A stretch of DNA of 64,000 nt from NCBI GenBank assembly GCA_003313425.1, contig NHZP01000017.1, positions 806,001 through 870,000 on the forward strand. Direction: 5' to 3'. Source of the stretch: Pseudopyrenochaeta lycopersici. Taxonomy: Eukaryota; Ascomycota; Dothideomycetes; Pleosporales; Pseudopyrenochaetaceae. Both the position numbers and the translations under genes were made by a program. This document shows, in pieces, positions 53,813-64,000 of the stretch (its first letter is position 1; each line of letters opens with the position of its first letter). The notes under the pieces were generated by a model, which was not told where the DNA came from, made no database searches, and saw only the letters and a program-made list of their open reading frames with translations.

Positions 53813-56663
53813 ATGACTTCCTGTACGCCAAGCATCGTGGGCCTAGCTGTAGACTGAATACTGAGCATACGTAGTGAAGCAATTCATTCGGAATGTGCGA
53901 GCCGCAAAGACGATAGCCGACGAGCGAGCCGTGGTACAAAAAGAGAGTGCAGCCATCCGCGCAAGCTTCAGGGAGGAGAGCCACGACTCAAACGTGAGGT
54001 GTGTTGTAATGGCTCAGCTTGAGGGGCATATATTCACACTGTACCAGGAGAAACAATGTCGCAAAGCTTCTATATCTCTTCACCTTGGGTGAGAGGACCC
54101 ATTTTGGACAGATTGAATGTCTGAAGTTGCTGGCCTCCCCGCGCTTCGCGGATAAACGACTAGGATACCTGGGGACCATGCTGTTGCTCGACGAAAACCA
54201 AGAAGTCTTGACTTTGGTCACCAATTCGCTTAAAAAGTTTGGCTCCTTATGCTGACAGCGAAGAGTGGTTTACTAACGCTTGCGCAGTGATCTGAATCAC
54301 CCCAACCAGTACATCGTCGGCCTAGCCCTCTGCACACTCGGGAACATCGCTTCTGTGGAAATGGCCCGAGATCTGTTTCCTGAAGTCGAGACGATAATAG
54401 CAAGCGCGAACCCGTACATACGTCGGAAAGCTGCACTGTGCGCCATGAGAATATGTCGCAAAGTGCCTGATCTGCAGGAGCATTTCCTCGAAAAAGCAAA
54501 GCTGTTACTACAAGACCGCAATCATGGCGTTCTCCTGTGCGGCATCACGCTGGTAGCAGGTTTGTGTGAAGCGGATGAGGCAGAGGATGACGAGAATGGT
54601 ATCAAAGAAATCTTCAAGCCAGTCGTCCCGAGCTTGGTTAAGATCCTCAAGGGATTATCATCATCTGGCTATGCTCCTGAGCATGACGTAACAGGCATCA
54701 CAGATCCGTTCTTGCAGTGCAAAATCTTGCAGCTCCTTCGAGTTTTAGCTCGTGGTGACGTCCAAGTCAGCGAGCAGATTAACGATATCCTGGCGCAGGT
54801 ACGTAACAACGGTGAGCCAGCAAGGCTGAAGACTAATCATCGTAGGTTGCGACGAACACTGATTCTTCAAAAAATGTCGGAAACTCTATCCTGTACGAAG
54901 CCGTCCTTACTATTCTTGACATTGAGGCCGATTCTGGTCTCCGTGTACTTGGTGTCAATATTCTTGGAAAATTTCTGTCGAACAGGGACAACAACATTAG
55001 ATATGTCGCTTTGAATACTCTGATCAAGGTAGTTGCGGTGGAGCCGAACGCTGTCCAGCGACATCGAAACACCATCTTGGATTGCTTGCGAGACCCCGAT
55101 ATTAGTATCCGAAGGCGAGCGCTTGATCTCAGTTTCACGCTGATTAATGAGAGCAATGTGCGCGTGTTAATCCGCGAGTTGCTCGCTTTCTTGGAAGTTG
55201 CCGACAATGAATTCAAACCTGTAATGACATCTCAGATTGGAATTGCAGCGGACCGTTTCGCTCCGAATAAACGATGGCATGTTGATACCATGCTCCGTGT
55301 CTTGAAGCTGGTAAGTTGTGTAATACTGGAGAATAAACTGCTACTGCTAATTTAAATTTCAGGCTGGCAACTACGTCAAAGAGCAGATTCTATCCTCGTT
55401 CGTTCGACTCATCGCGACTACGCCTGATCTTCAGACATATTCTGTGCAAAAGCTCTACGCAGCTTTGAAAGACGATATTACCCAAGAAGGTCTTACGCTG
55501 GCCGGCTCCTGGGTGATCGGAGAGTACGGCGATGCATTGCTAAGAGGCGGCCAGTATGAAGAGGAGGAGCTTGTCAAAGAAGTCAAGGAAAGCGATGTTG
55601 TAGATCTCTTCGAAACTATCCTTAACAGCAGCTATGCAGGTCTCATCGTACAACAGTACATTGTAACAGCTTCGATGAAGCTGACAACGCGGTTGAGCGA
55701 ACCTGGTCAGATTGAACGTCTCCGTCGGTTGTTGCAAAGATATTCAGCAAATTTGGACGTCGAGATTCAACAACGTGCGGTCGAGTACAGTAATTTGTTT
55801 GGGCAAGACCAGATCAGGAGGGGTGTGCTCGAGAAGATGCCACCGCCTGAAATTCGAGAAGAGTCCCGAGTTCTTGGAGAAGCGACCAAGAAACGACAGT
55901 CTAAAATCATCAAGAAGAAACCTGCGCAAGCGGCAACTGAAGACTTGCTTCTCGACTTGATGGGCGACTCTGGCCCATCCTTAGAGACGAATGGTGCTAC
56001 TAATGGTACCCAGCAAAATCAGGATCTTCTTGCAGACATCCTCGGTGGAGGAGGAGCTTCCACCGCATCGCCTCCCCCTCAAAGCTCATCCCCAGCAGCC
56101 CAATCGAATGTAGCAAACATCATGGATCTCTTTAATTCTGGTCCTTCTAGCTCTCCAGCTCCAGTGCAGTCTCGACCACACCCTCAAGGAGCATCAATGG
56201 ACCTCCTTGGCGGCCTCGGTGGCGCGTCTCCAACACCTCCTCAAAACTCTGCTCCTGTCGCTTCCGGCCCACCCGCGCATCCAGTCTACAACAAAAACGA
56301 CCTCCAGATTACCTTCCAACTCAAGCGCGATGCGAACGCAGTGCAACTCCTTGCCCGTTTCCGCAACATTGGCAGCTTCGGCCAGCTCTCAAGTGTCAAT
56401 CTACAGGCTGCCGTACCAAAGAGTCAGAAACTGCAGCTGCAGCCTATCAGCACAAGTGAGCTGGACGGTGGTCAGGACGCAACACAACAGATGAGAGTTA
56501 CGTCTGTCAGTGGGGTAAGTTGTTTTACTCTCATCATTGATGATTTCGAATGCTAATTTGGTATCAGCCACCACCAGCTCAGTTAAGGTTACGGCTTAAG
56601 GTTAGCTATTCTGGAGGTGGAGGTCCAGTGACGGAACAGATTGCTTGGTCTGAGCCGACATAA
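53813..56663 (+). CDS. APL4: AP-1 complex gamma-adaptin
   Basis: Exons 53813-53822, 53875-53998, 54048-54236, 54288-54798, 54846-55310, 55363-56514 and 56568-56663 encode 848 residues, the normal length. The first exon is 10 nt (ATG plus seven bases) and joins to give [21 protein letters not shown]. The adaptin trunk follows: [35 protein letters not shown] family block, [31 protein letters not shown], and [15 protein letters not shown]. The hinge is about 580-735, with Gly, Pro and Ser runs and short clathrin-box-like LLDLM and LLADIL. A C-terminal ear ([24 protein letters not shown] to the end) completes it. The protein is the large subunit of the clathrin adaptor that sorts cargo between trans-Golgi and endosomes. 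Introns are 52, 49, 51, 47, 52 and 53 nt. Confidence 0.96.
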
Positions 56664-57568
56664 TTACATCGATTTTGGTGGCTGGAACTTCAAGAGCACT
56701 TTGATAAGATATAGAAATGGAAGTATCATGCGCGACAGCAAGCGTCTCTGCTATCATCGTTTAATTTTTGAATCTAGTATCCCATAAACTTTGACATGCT
56801 CTCAAGGATCGGAGCTTGAAAAGAGCGCTGAGGTGGAAATAAGAAGCGGGAGGGGCGCCGCAGAATCCTCAGATGAATGCACGGTCGCCTGGCGGTAGAT
56901 CACCCCCGCACTTACAGGGGCTCGACCTTGTCTAACTGGCTTGCCCTGCACAGTTTCATTCTATCACAGGAGTCATGACATTGCGCACCCTCGTTTGTTC
57001 CTGTAAGCCGCCCAGGCATTGAAGTGCAGCTCAAGTGCTATCTCGGGATCATGCATCTAATATCGAACGATCCTTCCAATACTCCGCACATGCATACAAG
57101 CCTATGACGTTGTTTTGAACGTGCTTCCCGAAACGGGAAGCTCACTGATCGACACAAAGCACGCACCTTGTGTTGACAGCACGTGTCTGCTGATGTAGTA
57201 TTCTGTGTTCTCTTCACCTCCCGGACAACTTGTCATGCGTTGATACCACATGGCTAAGTCTGCTAAGACATGCAGCTCAACTGCAGTAGCACCTTCACCA
57301 CGGCTAAGCGGCGGGACATTATGTGCAGAGGGGTCACCCATGGCTTTTGGCGGAGATACCTTCCTTGTTGAGATTGGAGATCAGGTAACATGGGGTTTAT
57401 AGTGGCACCCAATATTTCGGTGGACTTGTACCCGGTAACTTCAACAGTACCATCCCAAGCTAGGTATATATGACAGTGGATGTCTACCAGGATTTGCTTT
57501 CCACGATTATCTTTCCCTCGTCTCGTCTACTCTCGGATTCCTTTCTTCGTTCATCACGTCCACTTGTC
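56664..57568. other. Intergenic; TATA box of the GH47 gene at 57465-57471
   Basis: Contains the gamma-adaptin 3' UTR and the GH47 promoter. TATATAT at 57465-57471 lies about 100 nt before the chosen ATG. The frame of the next gene is open back to an ATG at 57470, but that ATG overlaps the TATA box. No other gene seen. Confidence 0.6.
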
Positions 57569-59173
57569 ATGGCACGGTTCAGGTCCCTCCTCCTAGGAGC
57601 GGCGGCATTTTCTTTAGCATCTGGCCTTCCAGCGAATACACCTAGGGACCTAGCACACAAAAGAAATGCGGAAAGCCAGTATGATGTGCGAGACGCAGCG
57701 GATAGGGCACAAGCTGTTGTCGATACGTTCAAGTTGAGCTGGGAGGGATACTACAAATATGCTTTCCCCAACGACGAGCTCAAGCCAGTCACCAACAGCT
57801 TCAGCAACTCACGGTACAATACCCACTCCAGGTCGTTGTTCCATATACCTAGGCTAATTGAGCATAGGAACAAATGGGGGGCTTCCGCTGTCGACGCTCT
57901 CTCCACAGCTCTCATCATGGGCGAGCGGGAAATTGTAAATCAGATAATCTCCTACATCCCCACCATAAACTGGAGTCAGACCCCTACCGAAGTCTCCTTG
58001 TTCGAAACGACAATCCGTTACTTGGGTGGCATGCTCTCAGGATATGATTTTCTCAAAGGGCCATTGGCGGACCTCGCAGATAGCAAGGAGAATGTCGACG
58101 CTCTTCTAGCTCAATCCATCAATCTCGCCAACAATCTGAGCTACGCATTTGAAACACCAAGCGGCGTACCCTACAACGGCCTCAACTTTGCGACCAGAGG
58201 CAACGATGGAGGACCAAATGGATTGGCAACGACGGGCACATTAATCCTGGAATGGGTGCGTCTGGCTGACCTGAGCGGCAACAAGACGTATGCGGATCTC
58301 ATCGAGAAAGCAGAACAATACCTCTTGCGTCCTTCGCCACCGCAGAACGAGCCGTTCCCGGGACTGCTGGGTATGAACATCGACACTACGACTGGTGAAT
58401 TTCTAGATGCGAATGGTGGGTGGATAGGCGGCGCGGATTCATTCTACGAGTACCTAATCAAAATGTGGATTTACGATCCTGAGCGGTATGCTGAGTTAAA
58501 GGACCGTTGGATAGTTGCCGCAGACAGCACAATCCAGTACCTAACCTCCCACCCTGGTCCTCGGCCAGACTTGACATTTCTGGCATCATACAACAATCGA
58601 ACGTTGGACCTCAGTTCGCAACATCTCGCATGCTTCGACGGGGGAAACTTCATTCTCGCAGGCCAAGTCCTGGGCGTGCAGAAGTATATCGACTATGGTT
58701 TGGAGTTAGTGAATGGATGCCACGCTACATACAGCCAAACAGTGACGGGCATTGGGCCTGAGAGCTTTTCCTGGAATCCAGCTAGAGTACCGGCTAGCCA
58801 AGCAGCATTCTTCAACAGAACAGGCTTCTACATTACCAATCCTGATTACATCCTCCGGCCGGAAGTGGTCGAGAGCTACTACTACGCCTACCGTGCTACG
58901 GGCGATACAATGTATCAAGACTGGGCGTGGGATGCTTTCGTGGCCGTCAATGCAACGACGCGTGTAGGCTCGGGATACAGTGCCATAAGCAATGTTAATG
59001 TAGCAGGTGGAGGAAGCTTTACTGATTTCCAGGAAAGCTTTTGGTTTGCAGAGGTTTTGAAGTACAGCTATTTGATCCATGCACCGGAGGCCGAATGGCA
59101 GGTCGGAAAGGACGGGAAGAATGCGTGGGTGTTCAACACGGAGGCGCATCCCGTCAAGGTGTTCGGTGCATAG
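57569..59173 (+). CDS. Secreted class I alpha-1,2-mannosidase (GH47)
   Basis: Single exon, 534 residues. Start at 57569 gives the signal peptide MARFRSLLLGAAAFSLASGLPA and then a Kex2-type KR at 31-32; the ATG at 57470 would precede it by 33 residues and lies in the TATA box. GH47 landmarks: Glu146 in SLFETTIRYLGG, Asp290 in GGADSFYEYLIK, the conserved Cys pair C355 and C384, Glu399 in PESF, the Glu432 base in LRPEVVES, and Ca-binding Thr524 in VFNTEAHP. Several N-glycosylation sites are present. Fungal secreted GH47 enzymes trim alpha-1,2-mannose from high-mannose N-glycans outside the cell or in the secretory path. All catalytic positions are kept, so activity is expected. No introns. Confidence 0.93.
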   Translation: MARFRSLLLGAAAFSLASGLPANTPRDLAHKRNAESQYDVRDAADRAQAVVDTFKLSWEGYYKYAFPNDELKPVTNSFSNSRYNTHSRSLFHIPRLIEHRNKWGASAVDALSTALIMGEREIVNQIISYIPTINWSQTPTEVSLFETTIRYLGGMLSGYDFLKGPLADLADSKENVDALLAQSINLANNLSYAFETPSGVPYNGLNFATRGNDGGPNGLATTGTLILEWVRLADLSGNKTYADLIEKAEQYLLRPSPPQNEPFPGLLGMNIDTTTGEFLDANGGWIGGADSFYEYLIKMWIYDPERYAELKDRWIVAADSTIQYLTSHPGPRPDLTFLASYNNRTLDLSSQHLACFDGGNFILAGQVLGVQKYIDYGLELVNGCHATYSQTVTGIGPESFSWNPARVPASQAAFFNRTGFYITNPDYILRPEVVESYYYAYRATGDTMYQDWAWDAFVAVNATTRVGSGYSAISNVNVAGGGSFTDFQESFWFAEVLKYSYLIHAPEAEWQVGKDGKNAWVFNTEAHPVKVFGA

Positions 59174-59310
59174 AGTGGAATGGGGAAGGAGGGTCAAACT
59201 TGATCGTATTGTTAGAAATTCTATGCATGAGCGCTCCGTGAGAGTCGCGGGGTATCTATGTGTGACCAAATATGGCTGGGTGCTTGTCAACGACATGAGC
59301 TATAGCTCCG

Positions 59311-60241
59311 CTACTCAAAGAATCCGCCATCGCTATCATCTTCTTTCTCTTGTGCCGCCTGGGCTTTTGCGATACCAGCCTTCCTCCTCTCTCGGCGATT
59401 CGCGAACATCTCAGGTTCCTCGCGCTTCGTAGTAACTTTCTTAGCAATTGTCTTGTTGTTTGCCTTCTTCACTGGCGCAGCAGGCATTCCGTCCTTGCTG
59501 TGCCTCAGCGCATCCAATGTGCCCTCCTCCATGGCCTTCTCCACCGTTCTCCACATGTCGACATCACCTTTGGGCCCGTCAATTTCCTTGGTGCTCTTGT
59601 CTTTGGACACATCCTCATCTACTTCGGTTTCTGTGGGCTTGCTGATCTTCGATTTAGGGTACAGCGAGGAGTACGGCTTCATCAGAGGATAGTATATCGC
59701 ATAATTGACATCCACCTCGGCGTTGTGAGCCTTTTGCTCTAGGATTGTCTTCTTCGATCCATCTTCTAATGCTGATAGTTCTTTCTTGAGCCGTTTGAGT
59801 ATCCGCGTTGCTTTCTGGCGGTCTACGTTTGGTCAGCACGCCTATTAGATGAAGCGCGTACTGTGAAGGCTTACCAAAAAATCGCACCTGATGGTACTTC
59901 CCAATCATCTTCTGCCTATATTCCGCCTCTCTGCTACTTTCAAGTTTTTCTGCCAATTCATGCTCGCAAGCCTCCAACTCCCTTTCTCGCTCGATCCTAG
60001 TGCTAGCCGACATCTTATGGTCCCCTACATTATCCACATGAGCGAGCAGTCGCTTCAAGTCTCTTATCCGGCTTTTGAGCGCATGGTTGCTGGTCGCGCC
60101 TGAGATGTCGTGAGAGACTTGCGGCCGCTTCTTGTGTTTGGCTGCTTGGTGATTGGAGCCGGGCTTGAAGGACCGGTGCTTCTTGAAAGATGCCGGGGCG
60201 GAAGAGTCAAAGGATTCGGCGTGCTTGCGCTTTTGCGACAT
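59311..60241 (-). CDS. EFG1: rRNA-processing protein EFG1
   Basis: Exons 59875-60241 and 59311-59822 encode 292 residues; the intron is 52 nt. Motifs: basic N-terminus MSQKRKHAES; SNHALKSRIRDLKRLL; charged coiled coil with RIERERELEACEHELAEK; MIGKYHQVRFF-DRQKATRILKRLKKEL across the intron; and AHNAEVDVNYAIYYPLMKPYSSLYPK. The C-terminal tail is Lys/Glu rich and ends DDSDGGFFE. In yeast Efg1 is a 90S pre-ribosome factor needed for early 18S rRNA processing in the nucleolus. The start at 60241 is chosen because the upstream in-frame residues do not resemble the family. Confidence 0.88.
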
Positions 60242-60546
60242 TGTGTTGTGCTGTATGGTACACTGGGCTAGGAAAGTTTTGGTGGACATCGAGGGAAGTT
60301 TTAGTGGGGCGGCAGAATCGCCGGCGCTCACACCGCCTTGATACATGTCACGAGCCGCTGCTTTCACTCGTCAACCCAACCCTATCGCCTTTAGATCCAG
60401 TGAGGCGTGATGGGAATGAAATATGTTCTCCGTCACTGCTCTAGGATTCTTTCAATTGCTCAAATCTGACGCTCGATGAGCCCTATAAGTGCTCTCGGCC
60501 CCTGGACCCTATACTCGATCCGTATCGCGAGCCACCAACCAGTAAC
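60242..60546. promoter_or_regulatory. Compact bidirectional promoter EFG1 / SEA4
   Basis: 305 nt between divergent starts. GATGAG near 60474 resembles the PAC box of ribosome-biogenesis genes, but one hexamer is weak evidence. Confidence 0.4.
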
Positions 60547-63518
60547 ATGGAAGCCGCGATCAGATGGTCTCCCCACTCAACACGGGACAAGCCACGCTTT
60601 CTGATCATTGATGTCGCAAGCAATCGTCTACGGCTTTGCCAGATTGACAGCTTCAGTAAGAGCAAGGTCCACTACAAACAAATATGCCTGCGCGACAAGC
60701 TGCCCAACTACACCGCCTTCGATTGGTCAAAGAAAGACCCGGGTATCGTCGCGATAGGTTCTGCCTCCGGAGAAGCTATCCTCGTGACTTTGGACCCAGA
60801 AAGACCGGACAATGACTACATTCATTCGTTCTCCATCCGGCATCAGAGAAAATGTAACTCCATCGCATTCAGTTCGAGGAATCTTCTGGCTACAGGGCTA
60901 GATAGGGTCCGAAATGATGTCTGTTTGAATATCTACGACTTAAACGACTCGAGAGTCACATCCAAGGATGAACCTTACAGGAAATTGGCAAGCTCGGAGG
61001 CTATCTCAAGCATCAAGTTCTTTGCTGGGCAGCCGGATATGCTCGTTGCTGGTGTTTCAAGACAGTATGTGCGAATTTATGATCTACGAGGTAAGGCAAA
61101 TCCCCCAACCACAGAAGCCTGTCGTGCTCATTCTATACAGTGTCTAGTACGACAGGCGTTGCTCAATTTCAGACACGACAGGTGCACAACATCGCCATCG
61201 ACCCCTTGGATGAGAACTTCTTTCTCTCAGCTGGTACAGCAGGTGACCCCACCGTGACGCTATGGGATACACGGTTTGTCAAGGGGCGAGGAACCTCCGG
61301 TGACACCGCAAACGGTGGCGCTGTCTTGGAATTCAAGCCCATTGTAGACAACTCTCAATCAGCGTCTATCTGGAGTTTGCGCTACTCCGGCACCAAGAGA
61401 GCAACATTCGGCGTCCTCGCGAATACGGGCGAGTTCAAGGTTGTCGAGCTGGCGCAACATTCGCATGTGCCTAATGAGGCTCCGGACACACCTTGGGCTC
61501 GGGCATGGTCTTCGCCGTACTACACAAAAACTTCACATAATCTACGATACCCGTACCATGACAAGATACGCAATCAAGACCAGAAAGAGCGTATCATGGC
61601 CTACGACTTCATGACTTCTGGCAACATGCTCAACGGGCAGTGCGCTTTGGCGTTGCATTCGAATCGTGAAGTTGAAGTCCTCAGAGTACCGCCACCAGCC
61701 CCTCGTATCAACGTCAGCGCGTTGGAGGAGATCTACAAGGATCGGGTCTGCATTGCGGCACCTACTTCCCATCATGGGACGGTAGCTGAAGACCTCACCG
61801 AGGTGCAAGACAGTGCTCTGAGTGAAAAGTATGATCATGACCAAGATCGTCGTCGCGATCTTTCAGCAAGCATGGACAGGTTGAGCTTCAGTAACAGCCA
61901 GAGAAGCCTGCCTCTCCTTTCAGCAACACATCCTAGTCATCAGATGCACGAAGATCTGCTCAGCTTGGCCTATCCAGACGTCAAGATTGCTCTTCCCGAC
62001 TACCTTGCGGTATTACAGGCTAGCAAGCGTCGTGTTCAGGAGGGATACTCTCTTGATTGCGCCCGCAACAAAGCCATCGTTTCGAATGATCCTTGGCTTG
62101 TGGATATATGGACACTTGTAGACCGAATGGACGCCCATGCCTCGAGTGACGGCATGGTCGGAAATGGGTTGGATTTGAAGTATCTTGGTGTGAGCTCTAT
62201 ATGGGCAAACGAACTGACGATGTACGATGAACGTCTGATTGACCCAGATGCGCAGACTAGCCAGGAGATGTTCAGTGACGCAGTCAAGGAGATTGTTGAG
62301 GCAATGGAGTTTCCGGCTTTTGAAGGTATCAAGACATACTACCCAGAGAACCGACAGTTATGTCTTAGTTTATGCGGGTGGGCGCTCGACAAGAAAGGTT
62401 TCCAGAAAAGCAATAGAATTCTAGCGGATGAGGGGGAAGTCTACAAAGCCATCGTCCTCGCTGTCTTTCAGGGACACAAAGACATCGCCCTCGCCTTACT
62501 CCGCTCCTCGCTTCAGCAAAAGAAACTTCCCCAAGACGACATTGGCCTTGCTGCTGTGATCGCATGCGCTTCTCCATCTTCAGGTGTCTCTGCCGACCAG
62601 CGTGAAGCATGTGCCTGGATGGCAGACATGACTTCGGACCCATATCTCAAGTCACTCCTCACATATTTCATTTCGGGTGACTGGACAACCGTAGTCCACA
62701 TGAAACAAATCTCACTTAGCGATCGCGTTGCTGTCGCGCTCAAATACCTCTCTGACAGTCAGCTTTCAGAGTTTCTCAGTTCCACAACATCCGAGGCCAT
62801 AAGAGAAGGGGATGTTTCTGGTATCCTCCTCACAGGACTCACTACACGCGCACTCGATCTCCTCCAGGTCTACATCTCCAAAAACCCCTCCGGGATCCAA
62901 GATGCCGTTCTGCTCCTTTCACGCGCGTGCCCACTATACATCCAAGACCCACGATGGACTCTTTGGAAAGACATCTATCTCGAGCACATGCAAACCTGGC
63001 GCACCTTCCTCGAGCGCACCCGCTACACCAAAGAGCACAATCTCCGCTCCGTAACGCGCGAAGGCCGCAGCGTGAACAAACCTACACAACCCAGCCTCGT
63101 GATCCGCTGCCTAAACTGCCAGCAAAATCTCGCTTTGCGCAAAGACTCCCGAAGCACTAAACAACGCCTATTGCCCACCCCGGGAGGCGGCCCAGCATCC
63201 GCCCCTTCAAAACAGCATCTCCCCACCCGCCCCTCGCAGAGCAACAAACACCAAGCTTCCTCTCCAGCGCTCGCATGCCCCTCGTGCGGCACGCAGATGC
63301 CCCGTTGTGGGCTGTGCATGCTGTGGCTCGGAACCCCAGATCCCAGCAAGCAGGGTGCGTACGAGGCGCTGAAGGGAGAAGATTTAGAAAGCAGGCTAAT
63401 GGTGTTTTGCATGAATTGTACGCATGGGTTCCATGGGCATCATGCGAGGGATTGGTTTGCCAGGCATGCCATGTGTCCTGTGCCTGATTGTGGGTGTATG
63501 TGTGGCTTGTTGAAGTAA
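60547..63518 (+). CDS. SEA4: SEA complex / GATOR2 subunit SEA4 (Mio, WD40 plus zinc-ribbon)
   Basis: Exons 60547-61090 and 61141-63518 encode 973 residues; the intron is 50 nt. The N-terminus is a WD40 beta-propeller: FLIIDVASNRLRLCQI, NYTAFDWSKKDPGIVAIGSASGEAILV, CNSIAFSSRNLLATGLDRVRND, MLVAGVSRQYVRIYDLRG, and NIAIDPLDENFFLSAG..VTLWDTRF. A helical solenoid follows (about 420-790). The C-terminal zinc-binding module has CLNCQQNLAL, CPSCGTQMPRCGLC, CMNCTHGFHGHHARDWFARHAMCPVPDCGCMC, the RING-like/zinc-ribbon end typical of Mio. The complex sits on the vacuole and relieves inhibition of TORC1 by SEACIT/GATOR1. Divergent from EFG1. The mature family assignment is secure from the end motif. Confidence 0.9.
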
Positions 63519-64000
63519 CGAAGGAGGGGGGAAGGGGGAGGGAGAGGTTGTAGAGAGGGAGATTGGGATGGTGTATTACTTAGGGACTACTTAGGGATAG
63601 ATGGTAGAGGGTGATGAAAGAGTAGATTATGGAATGCCGATAAGAAACGAGTAGATGAGCTAGGAGGGATAATTTTTGGAATATTTCGTTATCTAGGACT
63701 CATGCTGAAGTGAAGGGTCATTTCCTTTCATCATGGTAATAATCAGGGACCGTGTATGGATGTAAAGCACATTGGGAACACAACGACTTCATCACATTGT
63801 ACCATTCAAAGACATTCAAGCACTGTTTTGAGAGGATACGTAGATCATGTCTCATATTCTATTCTTCAACCATTTCCAGCAAGTCTATGCTGGGCCTTGG
63901 CCAACGAGTCCTCATACCCGCTCTGCATTGAATCAAAGGATGAAGCTCATAAGAGAGCTCAAAAGGGTATCGTCGCCGTTCCGCTTCCTGCTTCCCGCTT
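63519..64000. other. Downstream region, possible gene end at the right edge
   Basis: Contains the SEA4 3' UTR, with purine-rich GGGGAAGGGGGAGGG-type sequence at about 63520-63560. Near the edge a possible last exon on the minus strand is listed separately. Confidence 0.5.
63866..63922 (-). CDS. Possible terminal exon of an unknown gene (partial)
   Basis: After a possible acceptor ATGCAG (coding strand), 18 codons read SGYEDSLAKAQHRLAGNG and stop. The composition looks coding, but no donor is visible before the window edge and no family is recognised. It could equally be chance. Confidence 0.22.
   Translation of the reverse strand, partial: SGYEDSLAKAQHRLAGNG

Noticed and set aside
57470..57568. 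Upstream ATG for the GH47 mannosidase
   Set aside because: It overlaps the TATA box, and the next ATG gives a clean signal peptide.
1..64000. Transposons, RIP-mutated repeats, CRISPR arrays, rRNA or secondary-metabolite clusters
   Set aside because: No transposase or reverse transcriptase motifs, no long AT-rich or repeated blocks, and no PKS/NRPS-type genes were found on reading the window.

Overview
The window is a gene-dense stretch of nuclear DNA from a filamentous ascomycete (Pezizomycotina). The evidence is short GT..AG introns, mostly 46-60 nt, with CTAAC or CTGAC branch points, together with fungal-specific genes: pacC, a teaR-type polarity receptor, the divergent gaaA/gaaC pair of D-galacturonate catabolism, DUF3602 and DUF3074 proteins, an Msl5-type branch-point binding protein and secreted GH10 and GH47 enzymes. 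The protein sequences look most like Dothideomycetes, but that placement is inference from memory of family sequences. I built 23 protein-coding gene models by joining exons across introns. One is cut by the left edge (myotubularin). A possible last exon of another gene lies at the right edge.

Layout. 1-4372: myotubularin phosphatase and the splicing factor BBP/SF1, both minus strand. 5041-7248: glutathione S-transferase with three unusually long introns and a 14-nt exon. 7249-11382: 4.1 kb with no convincing gene and a small 12-bp tandem repeat. 11383-19311: an XlnR/XYR1-family regulator followed by the divergent gaaC/gaaA pair, whose shared promoter has two exact matches to the galacturonate-response consensus. 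21299-22393: a secreted protein made of seven Cys-rich repeats. 23383-32213: five minus-strand genes (BAG-domain membrane protein, a low-complexity basic protein, an RGGAGN-repeat protein, pacC). 32214-35742: 3.5 kb upstream of pacC without genes. 35743-41718: GH10 xylanase, nucleoside hydrolase with 15-nt and 6-nt exons, and a divergent ferric reductase-like flavocytochrome. 42859-46485: teaR-like protein and ribosomal protein eS12. 46932-53268: three minus-strand genes (FSH-type serine hydrolase, DUF3074 protein, sterol O-acyltransferase). 53813-63518: AP-1 gamma-adaptin, secreted GH47 mannosidase, rRNA-processing EFG1, and the GATOR2/SEA subunit SEA4 (Mio).

Most genes are housekeeping (splicing, ribosome, trafficking, sterol storage, TORC1 signalling). 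Overlaid on them is a loose group with a plant-biomass theme: XlnR-like regulator, gaaA, gaaC and GH10 xylanase within about 26 kb. I saw no transposon, CRISPR array, secondary-metabolite cluster or virus-derived gene. The most unusual signals are at RNA-processing level: six CTAAC branch-point motifs, all in sense orientation, inside the one long intron of the gene for the branch-point binding protein itself; a 6-nt and a 15-nt exon in one gene; a 14-nt exon in another; and a stop-free 87-nt intron in pacC.
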